From: Elusimicrobiota bacterium | Lineage (GTDB): Bacteria; Elusimicrobiota; UBA8919 | Direction: 5' to 3' | NCBI GenBank assembly: GCA_028718185.1 | Contig: JAQUMH010000015.1 | Coordinates: 1 to 43,868 of the forward strand | Length of the DNA: 43,868 bases | Part shown: positions 26,713 to 38,100 of the stretch, piece after piece | How positions within the stretch are numbered: the first letter of the stretch is position 1 | Layout of the letters: each line of letters starts with the position of its first letter | The notes under the pieces: generated by a model | Seen by the model: the letters and a program-made list of their open reading frames with translations, nothing else | Told to the model about the DNA's origin: nothing | Database searches by the model: none | Position numbers and translations under genes: made by a program

Positions 26713-26812
26713 CAAAAAAAAGAAGTATATTAGAAAAATAGTTAATCAGTTAATTAAGTTTTTAACCTAATTCGCTAATCTACTAATTTACTAATCCACT
26801 TCTTTTGTTTTC
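26713..26812 (-). terminator. Terminator-like hairpin in PorV3 leader
   Basis: Minus strand: AAAACAAAAGAAGTGGATTAG, loop near GGTTAAAAACTT, then CTAATATACTTC and TTTTTTTTGTG. Stem ends AAAAGAAG/CTTCTTTT; a T run of eight follows. Confidence 0.6.
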
Positions 26813-26950
26813 GGTAACCTTGCTAGCTTGATAGCCACAAGCGTATAAACCGCTTGTGGTTTGTTGTTTTTCGGTAACCTACTCGGCTTTGACTATCTTA
26901 GCCCTTGGTTTTGCGAACGCATCTCAATTTCATGAGAGTAGCCTTTTCGG
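26808..26950 (-). promoter_or_regulatory. Structured leader RNA 3, GEMM/c-di-GMP-I-like riboswitch candidate
   Basis: The shortest copy. CCGAAAAGGC, P2 CTCTCATGAAATTGAGATGCG, TTCGCAAAACC, GGGCTAAGATAGT, then AAAGCCGAGTAGGTTACCGAA. A compact perfect hairpin follows (CCACAAGCG/CGCTTGTGG), then CTATC (pairing with GATAG) and the second 3' strand AGGTTACCGAAAAC. In this copy the two 3' strands are nearly the same, which makes the internal duplication plain. Confidence 0.55.
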
Positions 26951-26957
26951 AATTCGC

Positions 26958-27014
26958 ACTCGCAGGTCGGAGCTACTGCACCGACCGAGAATGCAACCCC
27001 GCAATAAGCGGGGT
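26958..27014 (-). repeat. Two hairpins upstream of leader RNA 3
   Basis: CCCCGCAATAAGCGGGG and GGTCGGAGCTACTGCACCGACC, the same pair and order as before leader 2. They sit between the promoter and the aptamer-like core. Confidence 0.6.
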
Positions 27015-27097
27015 AAATATTTTTGTTTCCCTCCATAGTTTGTCAAATTCTGAAGATAGTATTTAATGGATATATAAAATTACCAAATTTCCAGCAT

Positions 27098-27126
27098 AAT
27101 ATAACACATTTCTTTTATTTTGTCAA
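27098..27126 (-). promoter_or_regulatory. Promoter of PorV3 leader
   Basis: A perfect -35 TTGACA (27121-27126), 17 bp, TGTGT, and -10 TATATT (27098-27103). One of the two leaders in the window with a consensus -35. Confidence 0.7.
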
Positions 27127-27200
27127 TTATTATTTTGTTTTTTTATATTTTTATTTTTTAAGGTATAAAAAAATAAATAAAAGCCATAGAGTTATTAATT

Positions 27201-27252
27201 TAGGGTTATAGAGGTTAACTATACAAACTCTATAACGTTATTAACTCTATAA
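27201..27252. repeat. Palindromic TAGAGTT-unit repeat, copy 4 (short)
   Basis: TAGGGTTATAGAG on the left, CTCTATAACG and AACTCTATAAC on the right. It is shorter than the other copies. It follows the orphan PorV4, at the place where an exoprotein would have ended if one had been present. Confidence 0.6.
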
Positions 27253-27425
27253 CAATTATTTTTAATTTCTAAATTTTTAAATCTTTTCAATATTTTAATT
27301 TTAATCTCTAATTCACTAATCTACTAATTCTTCTCTTTACAGAAGCAGAGCGGAGTTTATCCCGCATATTTGTTGTGCGGGACTCTGCCGCTACTTTTGA
27401 CTAAGGATTAAGTACGCCTCTGTTT

Positions 27426-28376
27426 CTATTCCTTTGCCCCAAACCTTATACCAAGAGATACTCTGTGTGTGTCACCTAAATCTTTTGTGGGTATGAATGC
27501 ATAATCTATATTGAATGTTGAACTTTCACCGGCTATTTTAAATCCACCTCCTAATGTGTAGCTCTCTTCATCGTAACCTATCTTATAACCTGCCCTTAAA
27601 TATAATAATTCTGCTAACAATAACTCCATTCCGATGTTCTCTTTTATATTTGTACTGTCTAATTCATAAGTAACATCAGTTGCTACTGTTAAATTGTTCT
27701 CACCGTCAAAGACTGATAGCTTCTTTCCTAATCCTGCTTTTATATTACCGGGTAAATTATCACTGCCTACTTTTCCACCTATGTTTTGAACCGCTAACCC
27801 TAATTGTAACCCGCCTTTAGCCGGAATATACTCTACTCCTAAGTCTAAACCAAACCCTGATGCTGTATCGCTGTCTATCTTCTCACTAACCATCTTTAAA
27901 CTGCCACCTATATTTATTGTTTCATCTACCTGTTTGCCGTAGCTTATCGCACCACCCATGTCTTTCGCGCTATAACTGCCTACACTGCCTGCTGTATCAT
28001 AGTTACCATTGGCATCTTCTAATGTCTTGTCTATATTGCCATAATTAAGATACATTATCTGTAATCCTATTGTGGAACTCTCATTTACAGGATGTCCTAT
28101 TGCTAAATATTCGTAATTTATTCCCTCAAAATATGATAAATGCATAAATGAGAGTTCAGTAGCAGTGACTGAACCTAATCCTGCAGGATTCCAATATACG
28201 CTATTGACATCTTCGGCTACTGCTACCTGTGCGCCACCCATACCTTCCTGCTTTGCACCTACGCCCACTCTCAAAAATTGCATAGCTGAACTGCCTACAC
28301 CGGCTTCTACATCAACTACACTTATAAAACCTGTTATCATTACTGCCAATATCACAGAACTTATTAGTTTTTTCAT
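27426..28376 (-). CDS. PorV/PorQ-like outer-membrane beta-barrel protein 4 (UPF0164 family), orphan
   Basis: A 316-aa protein with a signal peptide (MKKLISSVILAVMITGFIS), core SSAMQFLRVGVGAKQEGMGG and VYWNPAGLGSVTATELSFMH, and final strand VSLGIRFGAKE. CAGGGAGG precedes the ATG by 5 nt. It has the same leader and promoter as the other porV genes but no exoprotein behind it: the next minus-strand gene is PorV3 with its own promoter. The spacer after its stop (GCTACTTTTGACTAAGGA, GCCTCTGTTTCTAT) matches the spacer between PorV5 and exoprotein D, so a partner was probably deleted. The reading frame is intact, so it may still serve other cargo. Confidence 0.88.
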   Translation of the reverse strand: MKKLISSVILAVMITGFISVVDVEAGVGSSAMQFLRVGVGAKQEGMGGAQVAVAEDVNSVYWNPAGLGSVTATELSFMHLSYFEGINYEYLAIGHPVNESSTIGLQIMYLNYGNIDKTLEDANGNYDTAGSVGSYSAKDMGGAISYGKQVDETINIGGSLKMVSEKIDSDTASGFGLDLGVEYIPAKGGLQLGLAVQNIGGKVGSDNLPGNIKAGLGKKLSVFDGENNLTVATDVTYELDSTNIKENIGMELLLAELLYLRAGYKIGYDEESYTLGGGFKIAGESSTFNIDYAFIPTKDLGDTHRVSLGIRFGAKE

Positions 28377-28503
28377 ATTATCCTCCCTGATACTGTTCTT
28401 AAGTTCTTGTGTTCTCAGTTGATTATCCCGATTCTTATTTATAAGAGAATTTGTAATTGGGATTATGTGCTCAGTCGGTCCAGTAGGTCCGACTTCCGCG
28501 CAT

Positions 28504-28614
28504 TAAAAAAAGAAGCACAACAGAAAATCAGTTAACTAGTTATTAGGTATTTTGTTATTATTAATTACCTAATAAACCAAGTCTCTAATTTTCTAATTAA
28601 CTTCTTTTGTTTTC
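28504..28614 (-). terminator. Terminator-like hairpin in PorV4 leader
   Basis: Minus strand: AAAACAAAAGAAGTTAATTAG, inner hairpin TTATTAGGTAATTAA with TACCTAATAA, then GCTTCTTTTTTTAAT. Stem ends AAAAGAAG/CTTCTTTT and a T run of seven. Confidence 0.6.
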
Positions 28615-28770
28615 GGTAACCTTGCTAGCTTGATAGTAATCCTTTGTATAAATATACAAAGAATATCTTTATTGTCTCACCTTTTGTTTATCGGCAACCT
28701 GTTGGCATTAACTATCTTAGCCCTCGGCTTTGCGAACTCATCAAGGTTTCCCTTGAGCAGCCTTTTCGGA
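28610..28770 (-). promoter_or_regulatory. Structured leader RNA 4, GEMM/c-di-GMP-I-like riboswitch candidate
   Basis: TCCGAAAAGGC, P2 CTCAAGG-GAAA-CCTTGATGAG with a GAAA tetraloop, TTCGCAAAGCC, GAGGGCTAAGATAGT, GCCAACAGGTTGCCGAT. The variable hairpin is TCTTTGTATA/ATACAAAGGA, followed by ACTATC and AGGTTACCGAAAAC. CGCAAAGCC here is the exact c-di-GMP-I consensus; other copies have CGCAAAACC, and both can pair with GGTT. Confidence 0.58.
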
Positions 28771-28810
28771 ATTTTTGCACTCTTAATAATCAATATCTGC
28801 TTCTACTATC

Positions 28811-28839
28811 TATATAACACAATACTGATTTTTTGTCAA
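28811..28839 (-). promoter_or_regulatory. Promoter of PorV4 leader
   Basis: -35 TTGACA (28834-28839), 17 bp, TTGTGT, -10 TATATA (28811-28816). Good match to the shared promoter. Positions 28840-29011 hold AT-rich sequence in which I see no gene. Confidence 0.7.
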
Positions 28840-29011
28840 GGTCTTTTTGTTGTAAAAAATTGTCATTTGTAATAACTAAATTATTTGTGCCATAATTTTA
28901 CTTATAGTCGTAGAACTAAATTTAATTTTATCGGTAATTTCTGTTATGTTGTCCAATATTGCACTTAGATATGAAGAAAGAAATAAGAAGTAAGATGTAA
29001 GATTTAAAAAT

Positions 29012-29060
29012 AATATAAAAAAGAACATCCATATTCATTAAAGATGTTCTTTTTTATATT
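29012..29060. terminator. Bidirectional terminator after exoprotein D
   Basis: AATATAAAAAAGAACATC pairs with GATGTTCTTTTTTATATT across a 13-nt loop. It lies about 90 nt after the stop of exoprotein D, beyond the palindromic repeat, and separates locus 5 from the PorV4 promoter. Its GAACAT core is shared with the terminator at 22355. Confidence 0.8.
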
Positions 29061-29079
29061 AAATAATCGTAGTAGAATC

Positions 29080-29143
29080 GCAGAGTTCGTAGAGTTTGTA
29101 GAGTTATAGAGTTTTAACCCTATAACCCTAAAACTCTATAACG
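29080..29143. repeat. Palindromic TAGAGTT-unit repeat, copy 5
   Basis: CAGAGTTCGTAGAGTTTGTA and TAGAGTTATAGAGTTTT, then CCCTATAACCC and AACTCTATAACG. It ends 4 nt after the stop of exoprotein D. The neighbouring dedicated terminator at 29012 suggests that this repeat is not itself the terminator here. Confidence 0.7.
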
Positions 29144-29146
29144 TTT

Positions 29147-32100
29147 TTATTTAATCAGTCCTATTTTCCCTGTCTTTTTGCTACCGGTAGCGTCTTCTAA
29201 CTGATAAATGTATACTCCTTTACCTACTTTGTCTCCATTATCATTCTTGCCATCCCACTCGAGCCAGCCAAGGTTACCAAAATCTGTCTCTTTGAGTTCA
29301 CGAACTATTTCGCCTGTTACACTAAACAACTTCATAGTACTATTCATTGGTAAATTGATTATCTTCAATTTACCCAGTACCGCTGTCGCCGGATTATACG
29401 GGTTAGGATAGACTTTCACATTACTCATATCAGCAGATACATAACTACCTAATATCCGGTATGTTGAGAAATGTTTGACGGTTGCGGTTATTGTGTTGTT
29501 TGACTTGTCTACTGTCTGGATTCCTGTTGCTAATTCCCAATCTGTTCCGGTCCAGTAGTAGATTCTAAGTCCATCTTCGTTTAATGTTCCTATATCCGCT
29601 GCTGTGTATGGTATTGTTATGTTTACTGCTCTTGTGAATACCTGGTTTTCTAATACAGGCGCATTATTGTTAAATGTTAACTCGCCAAAGTCGTAACATA
29701 TCGGATTCACCGTGTCAACATATTTCATGTTGTTTTTTACTTCCGGTGATGAACTTGTCTTTATAGAAGCAAGATATTTGTTAGCAGACAAGACTCCTGT
29801 AGGGATGAGTATCTTCAGTCCGTTAGCACCCCGTATTGTTCCACCCTGGTAACCTACTAACTTTGCGATATACATATCACTGAAACTTATCACGACCGGC
29901 GCTGTCGTGTCGCCTGTTAGTTCTATCGTATTTATATCACTACGGAACGGTATTGAAACTTCCTTCTCGCCGGAATCTGCCCCAGTCAATGTTGAATCTG
30001 TTGTATCCAGGACACTACTCTTGCTGTTCTTGGTTGTAAGTGTTACTGTACCTGTGTAATCGGTCGCAATACTGTTCTCATCTACATTATATACCTGAAC
30101 CTTGAACTTCAAACTCGCAGCTGCGGATGCTCCTGTCTTGGTTGCAGTTGTTCCGTCATCATAGTAATAGGTATATATTCTGTGCTTTAAGTTATATGTT
30201 TTGAAAATGTATTGTGACGATATCGCAAGATTATTAGATGAGTCACGGCTGTAGACCTTGTAATAATAGGTCTTACCTTTATCTAATGCGCTAATGGAAA
30301 CACTGTGTAACCTTGTTGCTGTCGGATCTAATGTGGTTGTAGTTCCCATCGCAGTTGAAGTTCCGTATGCTACCCGAGAATCTGAATTTTCATCAGTTGT
30401 CCATGTTATTACGGCGCTGTTTTGTGTTACACCGGCTACCACGTTGCTAATCACAGGTGGATAAGGATCATTAGATATCGTTGTAAAACTGTAATCTCCG
30501 GTTGTTATTGTATTACCGTTCATATCAACGGATACCATCCTGTAATGATAGGCTGTGTTTTCAGTAAGGCCACTTAATGTAACACTGTGATTGATCACAC
30601 CAACGGTATCTGTTACCGGTGTTGCACTGCCGTAACTTGTTGTTAATCCATATTCTACTTTACTGGTAGCGAGCTCATTAGTTGTCCATTTTATTACTGC
30701 TGCACTACCGGTTACGTTAGATGGTGTTACCGCACTTACTACCGGAGGTGTTGTGTCTGCACTTAATCTTATTAACTTGATGTAATCAAAATTACCGCAA
30801 TTTGCTGCAGAACCGGATTCCATTACCATCTTTATTATCTGGTTACCCGCTGTAAGCGTCACATTAGAAGAAACCTCTAAATCTGTCCATGTATTCCACC
30901 CGCCCGTATTAGGTACGCTTACTGATGCTGTTACACGATATGGAGTTAAGTTGTGTGGACCAAATTCAATGTGCATAGGACCGGCACCGATAGAACCGGC
31001 GGCTACACTTAGTATTATTTTGTAATCAGCAGTCTCACTCACATTTACACTGTATTCTAACCATTCGCCAGGCATTACAAATCCGATATCATATCCGTTA
31101 CTGGCATTAGTGACTGCCTCTACATCTACTCCTTCAGTTGTCCTGTACGCTCCTCCTTGATTACCTGGAGTTGTATCATAATATGATTCACCATCAGCTA
31201 AACCGGAAGTTACTGTATCGTAATTCTCTACCTCTATCGTTGTTGTTCCTACGCTTAACTGCCATGGATTTCCATTGTTTCCAAATGATGTTTGTGGTGA
31301 AATATTTGTTACTGTATATGCAGCACTATTTACTGAACTGTCAGTCATTGTAGCTTTGAACGCACGAGCCCGGACTGTTGCACTCGCAGTTAATGTAAAT
31401 GGTGCAGAATATAATGTTGACGATGATGTCGGGTCTGCTCCATTTGTCGTGTATCTTATTTCTGCCCCGCTGGTTGCACAGCCTAATGTTACTGTAACAT
31501 AACTTGCATACGACCCTGCACTTGGACTAATTGTCGGTGTCGCTACTGCATTAGGTATATCTGCATTAACTTTTATTAAATTAATGTAGTTAAAATTACC
31601 GTTATTATTGCCTGTTCCTGTATCCATTACTAACTTCATTATCTGGTTACCTGAGTTTAGCGCTATTCCTGTTGAAAGTGTTAAATCTGTCCATGTCTGC
31701 CATCCACCTGTTGCAGGCACGCTTGCTGATGGTGTTATAAGATACGGGACTACATTGTGAGGACCGAATTCAAGGTGTACCGGACTTGCACTCGTGTCTC
31801 CATTTGCTGCTCTTAGTACTATCTTGTATATACCACTTTGATTCACATTTACACTGTATTCTAACCACTCGCCAGGATATATATATCCTATATCATATCC
31901 GCCGCCTATATCAGTGCAATTCTCTGTATCTACTCCTTCAGTTGTCCTGAATGATGCATCACCAGTGTTGGCAACAGTTGTATCATGGTATGCAACACCT
32001 TCACCGGAACCGCTTGTTACTGTGTCGTAATTTTCTGCCTGTATCGTTGTCGTTCCAGTATCTATCAACCACGCTACTCCGCTCGGATATGCCTGTTGGT

Positions 32101-35100
32101 TTGGTGTCGTGCCCGTTACTATATATGCTACGTTATTTACTGAACTGTCGGTCATAGCAGCTTTGAACGCACGCGCTTTTACTGTCGCACTCTGGTTCAA
32201 AGCAAACGGTGCGGAATATAGTGTTGACGATGATGTCGGGTCATTTCCATTTGTTGTATATCTTATTTCCGCCCCGTTGGTTGCACAGCCTAATGTTACT
32301 GTAACAGAATCTGAATATGTTCCTGCTCCGGGGTTAATTGTAGGTGTTGCTACTGCATTAGGTGTCTCAGCACTAACCCTTGTTAACTGGATATAATTAA
32401 AATTACCGCAATGAGGTGCTAAGCCAGCTTCCATTACTATTTTCATTATCTGGTTGCCGGCAGTTAAGGTCACACTGGATGAAACTTCTATATCTGCATA
32501 TGTCTGCCATCCACCTGTTAATGGTACGCTTGTTGAAGGGGTTACACGATATGGTGTTGAATTGTGCTGACCGAATTCAAGATGTATAGGACCGGCAGAA
32601 GTATCGCCAGAGGCTACTCTTAAAACTATTTTATAGTCGCCGCCTTGATTAACATTTACACTATATTCCAACCACTCACCGGGCATTGCATAACCTATAT
32701 CGTACCCATTACCCGTATCAGTGCAATTCTCTACATCTACACCGTCACCTGTTCTGTAAGTTGCTCCACCCTTATTAGCTATTTCTGTATCATGATATGC
32801 CTCGCCCTCAGCAGAACCGCTTGTTACCATATCATAATCTTCTGCCTGTATAGTTGTAGTTCCTGTATCTATTGACCACGATACTCCGCCCGGATATGCC
32901 TGCTGGGGCATAGCAGGACCATTAGTTATTGTTACTACCTGTGCTGTTGTTGTCGTTGTTGCTGCGCTATTATCAGTCGCTGTCGCGGTTATGCTATAAG
33001 TCCCTGTCGGCACAGTATTCCATGTATAACTATACGGCGAACTGGTGTCTTCACCAAGTTTTGTAGTTCCATTGAAAAATTCTACTTTGCTTACTGTTCC
33101 GTCACTGTCGGATGCAGTCGCGTCTATCCGGACTGTCGCAGGCGGATTACTACCATTCGTTATCGCTATTGTGCTTATGCTTACTGTCGGCGGTTGTGAT
33201 GTCAAATTCTTATCTGCTAATATCTCACTGCCGGTTAGCGCTATATTATATATCTTAACTCCATCCATTGCACCGTTGAAAGGTTCTGTTCCTCCACCGT
33301 TAGCACCTAACCTTAACGCAGTGCCAAGTGCTGCGATGTTACCGGTCTGTGCAGAACTGTTACTTTCTACGCCATCTACATATATCTTCATTGTAGCGCC
33401 ATTATATACTCCGGCTATGTGATGCCAGGTAGCATCAACACCTATGTTCTGGGTGGCTGCTACGCTTACTCCACTACCACCTATATCTAACCAGAAACGC
33501 GGAGTTAGCTGTGTTGCACTATTCCAAACTCCATGCAAGGAATATGCAAACCACGGCGAACTATGACTACCATCTACTGCCGGTTTGCCTATAAATATCT
33601 GATTGTCAGTACTAGCGGAACCGATGGCGTCTATTCTAACCCACGCTATCAATGTCATCTGACTGCCATTTATATCTAACGATGTGGAATTAGGGACACT
33701 GACATAATCGTTTGTGCCGTCAAATTTTAATCCGGTACCTACCTTGCCGGCAACCCAGCAAGTGGCAGTATCCATATTGGTTAATGTTCCATTGTTATTA
33801 TAACCCGATGTATCACTCGCTGTTGAACTGCCTGATGTGCCTTCCATATCCCATTTCCCTACAGGAAGAGTAGGCTGGCCTGTGTTTTTGACACTTATAG
33901 TAACTTGGGCACTGCCTGTTAATCCAATATTGTCTGTTACTACCGCTCTTATATTAAAATCGCCTGATGGAACACTATTCCATGTGTAGCTATACGGCGA
34001 ACTGGTGTCTTCGCCAAGTTTTGTTGTGCCATTGTAAAATTCTACTTTTGCAACAGAAACATCATCAACTGCCGTTGCTTCTATCAATATATTAGAACCT
34101 TGGTCAAACTGCTGACCATTTGTTGGTTTAGTAATTACTACTACAGGATTGCCACCACCACCGCCAAAGGTATTATTATTACGCAATATGTACATCAAAC
34201 CGCCGGTTGTAGAAAAGAAATCATCCCATGTAATGCTTACTATGTCTAAATCGCCATCGCCGTCTAAATCAGACAGGTATGCTGAATTATGACTTTCTTT
34301 CCCTGCTGATATTATATGTTGTGTAAAACTTGGTGTAGCACTCCCGTCGTTTTCCCATATTGCTGTCTCCTTGGCACCTTTATGCTCACCGGTTACTACA
34401 TCTTTGTCGCCATCAAAATCCATATCGGCTACATCCAGCGAATTAGTTGACTGCTGTTTTACTATCTGTGTTGAAGCTCCCCATAATGTCTTGGGATCTG
34501 CAGGGCACTTAAACCAATAAGTCCGGCTTTCCGCACGAAGTGGATTTGCACCATCCCATATTTCATCTGTCAGTATCATGTCAAGCCGGCCGTCACCATT
34601 CAAATCTGCCAATTGGACCCGGTCAGGTCCATCAGCGCTTGTTACGTTATTAATCGGGGTTGCGTCACCTATCTTGTGGACTGCCCAGTTACCTTGTCCG
34701 GCAACACCGGGATTTTCATACCATACTACTGTTTTGTTATCACCCAACACTCCTACTATATCTAAATCGCCATCTTTGTCTATATCGCCTACTGCTATTC
34801 CTTGATTGTTACTACTATTGCTTACACTATTGCTTATCTGCGTAACAGGCCAATTGCCGTTTTGAGGACTTACTAACGGTATCTGGATGTAATACAATTT
34901 TCCGCTACTGGCACCATCGCCGGGATAAGGTAAATCACCAGTACACACTATCTCTTCCCTGCCACCGGGAACTATTTGTGCCATTCTCATTCCCTGTGAT
35001 TGCGAATGTAGAGTCGGAGGTATAACTGCAACTTTTGTAGCTGTCCAATCTGCTGTTGTATCTCCTGAACCGGTTTTCTCTAACCAATACACACCGGGAT

Positions 35101-38100
35101 TAGGAGTATATGCTGCTGTAAGTCCAAAACCTATTACATCAGGATATGCATCGCCATCTACATCGGTTACCAAACTGGCATCTACATTTACAGGGAATGT
35201 TGTTCTTGTCCATGTCCCGGTCATATCACCGCCAGGGTTTTTGTAGCTATATTTTCCTGATACTAAATCTTTATAGCCGTCATTATTCAAATCCACAGCT
35301 GCTAATCCAAACCATTCATACCAACTACCATATACTGCACGAGTTGTGTCTAACTCTTTATATGTCCAATCCGTTAATCCTCTTTTTCCACCACCGGTTT
35401 GTATCCATACTGCTACTTCGTTGTCAACATTACCAGGGTCGGAATAACTCTTCTGTAATATGTCAAGACGGCCATCTCCATTAAAATCGCCCAATGCATC
35501 TTCGTGGTTGTTTAGTCCTGTTGCTAGTATGGTTGGTGTAAATGCAGGACTTGCTGCACCGTCATTCTTGTATATCGTCATTCTTGCAGCAGGGTAGCTA
35601 TTAGCACCAACACGGCTCATCTCTGCTATAAATATATCATTATCGCCATCTGTATCTAAATCACCTATTTTTAAACTATGTGCCTGGATTACATTACTAT
35701 CTATTATATGTTTTGTCCATGTAGTTGCTGCAGCATTTGTAGATTCATACCATGCAGCAAAACCGGTGAAATCGCCCGCTGAAAAAGCCACTTCAGGTCT
35801 GCCGCCTTTTATTATCTGTCCTACAGCGCATTTGCCTCTTACTGCACTTTCGGCTGGCTCTATTGAATTAAATGTATATGTCGTTCCGCTTACATGCTTG
35901 AACCATCCGCCACCGCCGACTATATCTACTTTGCCGTCTAAATCTATATCGGCAACTGCCATTCCTTCAGCTTCAGGCGCACTTGTTTTTGTATATATTG
36001 TAGCAGGAGCCGGCCATACTGTAGTACGAGTTTTTACGTCTGCGGGTACTTTCCATAAATATAATGTTGTTACTCCAGTCCCATATTGACGTCCCCACGC
36101 TGCCAGTTCTGCAACACCATCGTTGTCAAAATCGCCAAAACATGCATCATGCCAGGTTACTGTTCCTGTGTTCTTTATTAAATGTTTTGTCCATCTGGTT
36201 GCTGTTCCAACTGCTTGGGGACCCGGGTTCTCCCACCAAAAACCCTGAACCTCGTTCCAATCACCCATATTCACTATGTCCAAATCTCCATCATTGTCTA
36301 TATCATAAGGTTGACTAAAACAACCTAGTTTTAATACGTCAGGGTCTATACTTTTTTGGTCCCAGTTATTTCCATTTTTCTTGTACCATACTAATGCGGG
36401 CGCTTCCCCTCTTTTCATAATAACAAAATCGCTCAAACCATCATTATCTACATCTAATACTACACTATCTACATATTCAGAACCTGTCGTGCCTGGTAAA
36501 GATAAATATCCATCTTTACTTGAATATTTCGTAAAGCCAACAGGTGAAGCTGAAGGTGTTATTGTATATGCTGCTGTATTTTCATAACTGTCGTCACTGC
36601 CTGATATTACTGCTGCTGCTCTTAACGTTCCTGATGTTGTTATTGCTGCTACAAGAGGCGAACTGCCGGAAGTAGCTGTTCCACTGGTCAATGGAGGGGT
36701 GTTATCTTTCGTATATTTTATAGTTGCTCCACTTGTCCCACAAGTTATTATTACTAATTGTGTGCCTGAATAAGTGCCTGCCGGTAAATTAAACTGTGGT
36801 GTCGCCACTTTGATTGGTCCTGAAGAACTACCGGGTGTTCCTATAGTTTCTGTCAGATCCCGCCATGCTGATTCTATTGTGTTTTTTGTTGTTGTCAAAT
36901 CACGGCTGTCTGCAAATCCTATTGTATAGTATGCAGGAACAACAGGATTTAAAGATGAAGTTGTACCAGTTCTGCCAAATCCGAATACTGTCATGTTATT
37001 TTCCATCTGATAATATGAATCATTTGCTGTATCATCCTGATGGTTAATCAAATATATACTCCTGTTTATTGTACCATCTGCAAAATATACCCACTCCGGT
37101 GCCGGGATATCGCCGTTTAATATATTAGTTGAAGGATATGACCCGCAAAGTTGCGGGCTTGTATCGTTTGACCTGTAGAAATAATCTTGTGTGCCGGTTA
37201 CATCTAAATTTCCGCCAGGGGTGCCTTCATATAAGAACCAGTATGCACTGTTCTTTTTTGTTACTGTCATCCTTGCATATTTAGGGAATATTTCCCAGGT
37301 ACATGACCATAAACCATCAAGACTATCTGTCTTATATTTAATCTTTATTGGACCCTGATTTAATATACTGCTGCTACTATTTACAAATCCAGGGTGAAAA
37401 TAAGAAGCGGGATATACCATGTTAGGTATTCCGCGATAATTACCCGCTGAACCGCCCGTAGCATGATAACCTAACCAGTCGTTGTTTTGAGTGTCGACCA
37501 TACTGGAAAAACCACCGCCTTGCTTGTGATAATAATAGGTCGCATTAACTGTCTCTATTTTGTAACTTGACTGTCCCTCGTCATCTACATTATCTGTTAA
37601 TGTTACCTGCTTTGTAAAATTAACTTTTGTTATTGTTGGATCTACATCAAAAAATATCCTGAAATATCTTGTTGCACTGGCATTTGTTGTCCCACTCATC
37701 ATAAGTGTTACTGTGCCTATTGCATTGTTTGAAGCATTATATGTAGAATCTTCGTCAAACTGAAATACTACACTGTCATTTATTACTGTTGTACCTGTGC
37801 TGTCTGTCTCTCTCACTCTTAAAGATTGGTCATTCAAACTGCCGCCAACGCCAAGAGTTGTAAGATACTGTGTAAAATTAACTGCTACTTCTACCGGTTT
37901 ATCATATCTTGCATAACTACCAACTGCAACTGTTACCGGCACAAAATAAATAGGGTCACCAGTAGTAGGAGCTGTTATTGTAAAGTTTGCTGTTACCACA
38001 TTACTATCCAAATTTCCCGATTTAGTTGCTATTGCTTTTAAAGTAGTGTCGCTAGATAATGTTAGTGGACCGGAATATACAGTGCCGTTTGTGGATGATG

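Noticed and set aside
13011-29143. Reading the TAGAGTT repeats as a CRISPR array
   Set aside because: Units are 7-8 nt without spacers and fold back on themselves; there are no cas genes.
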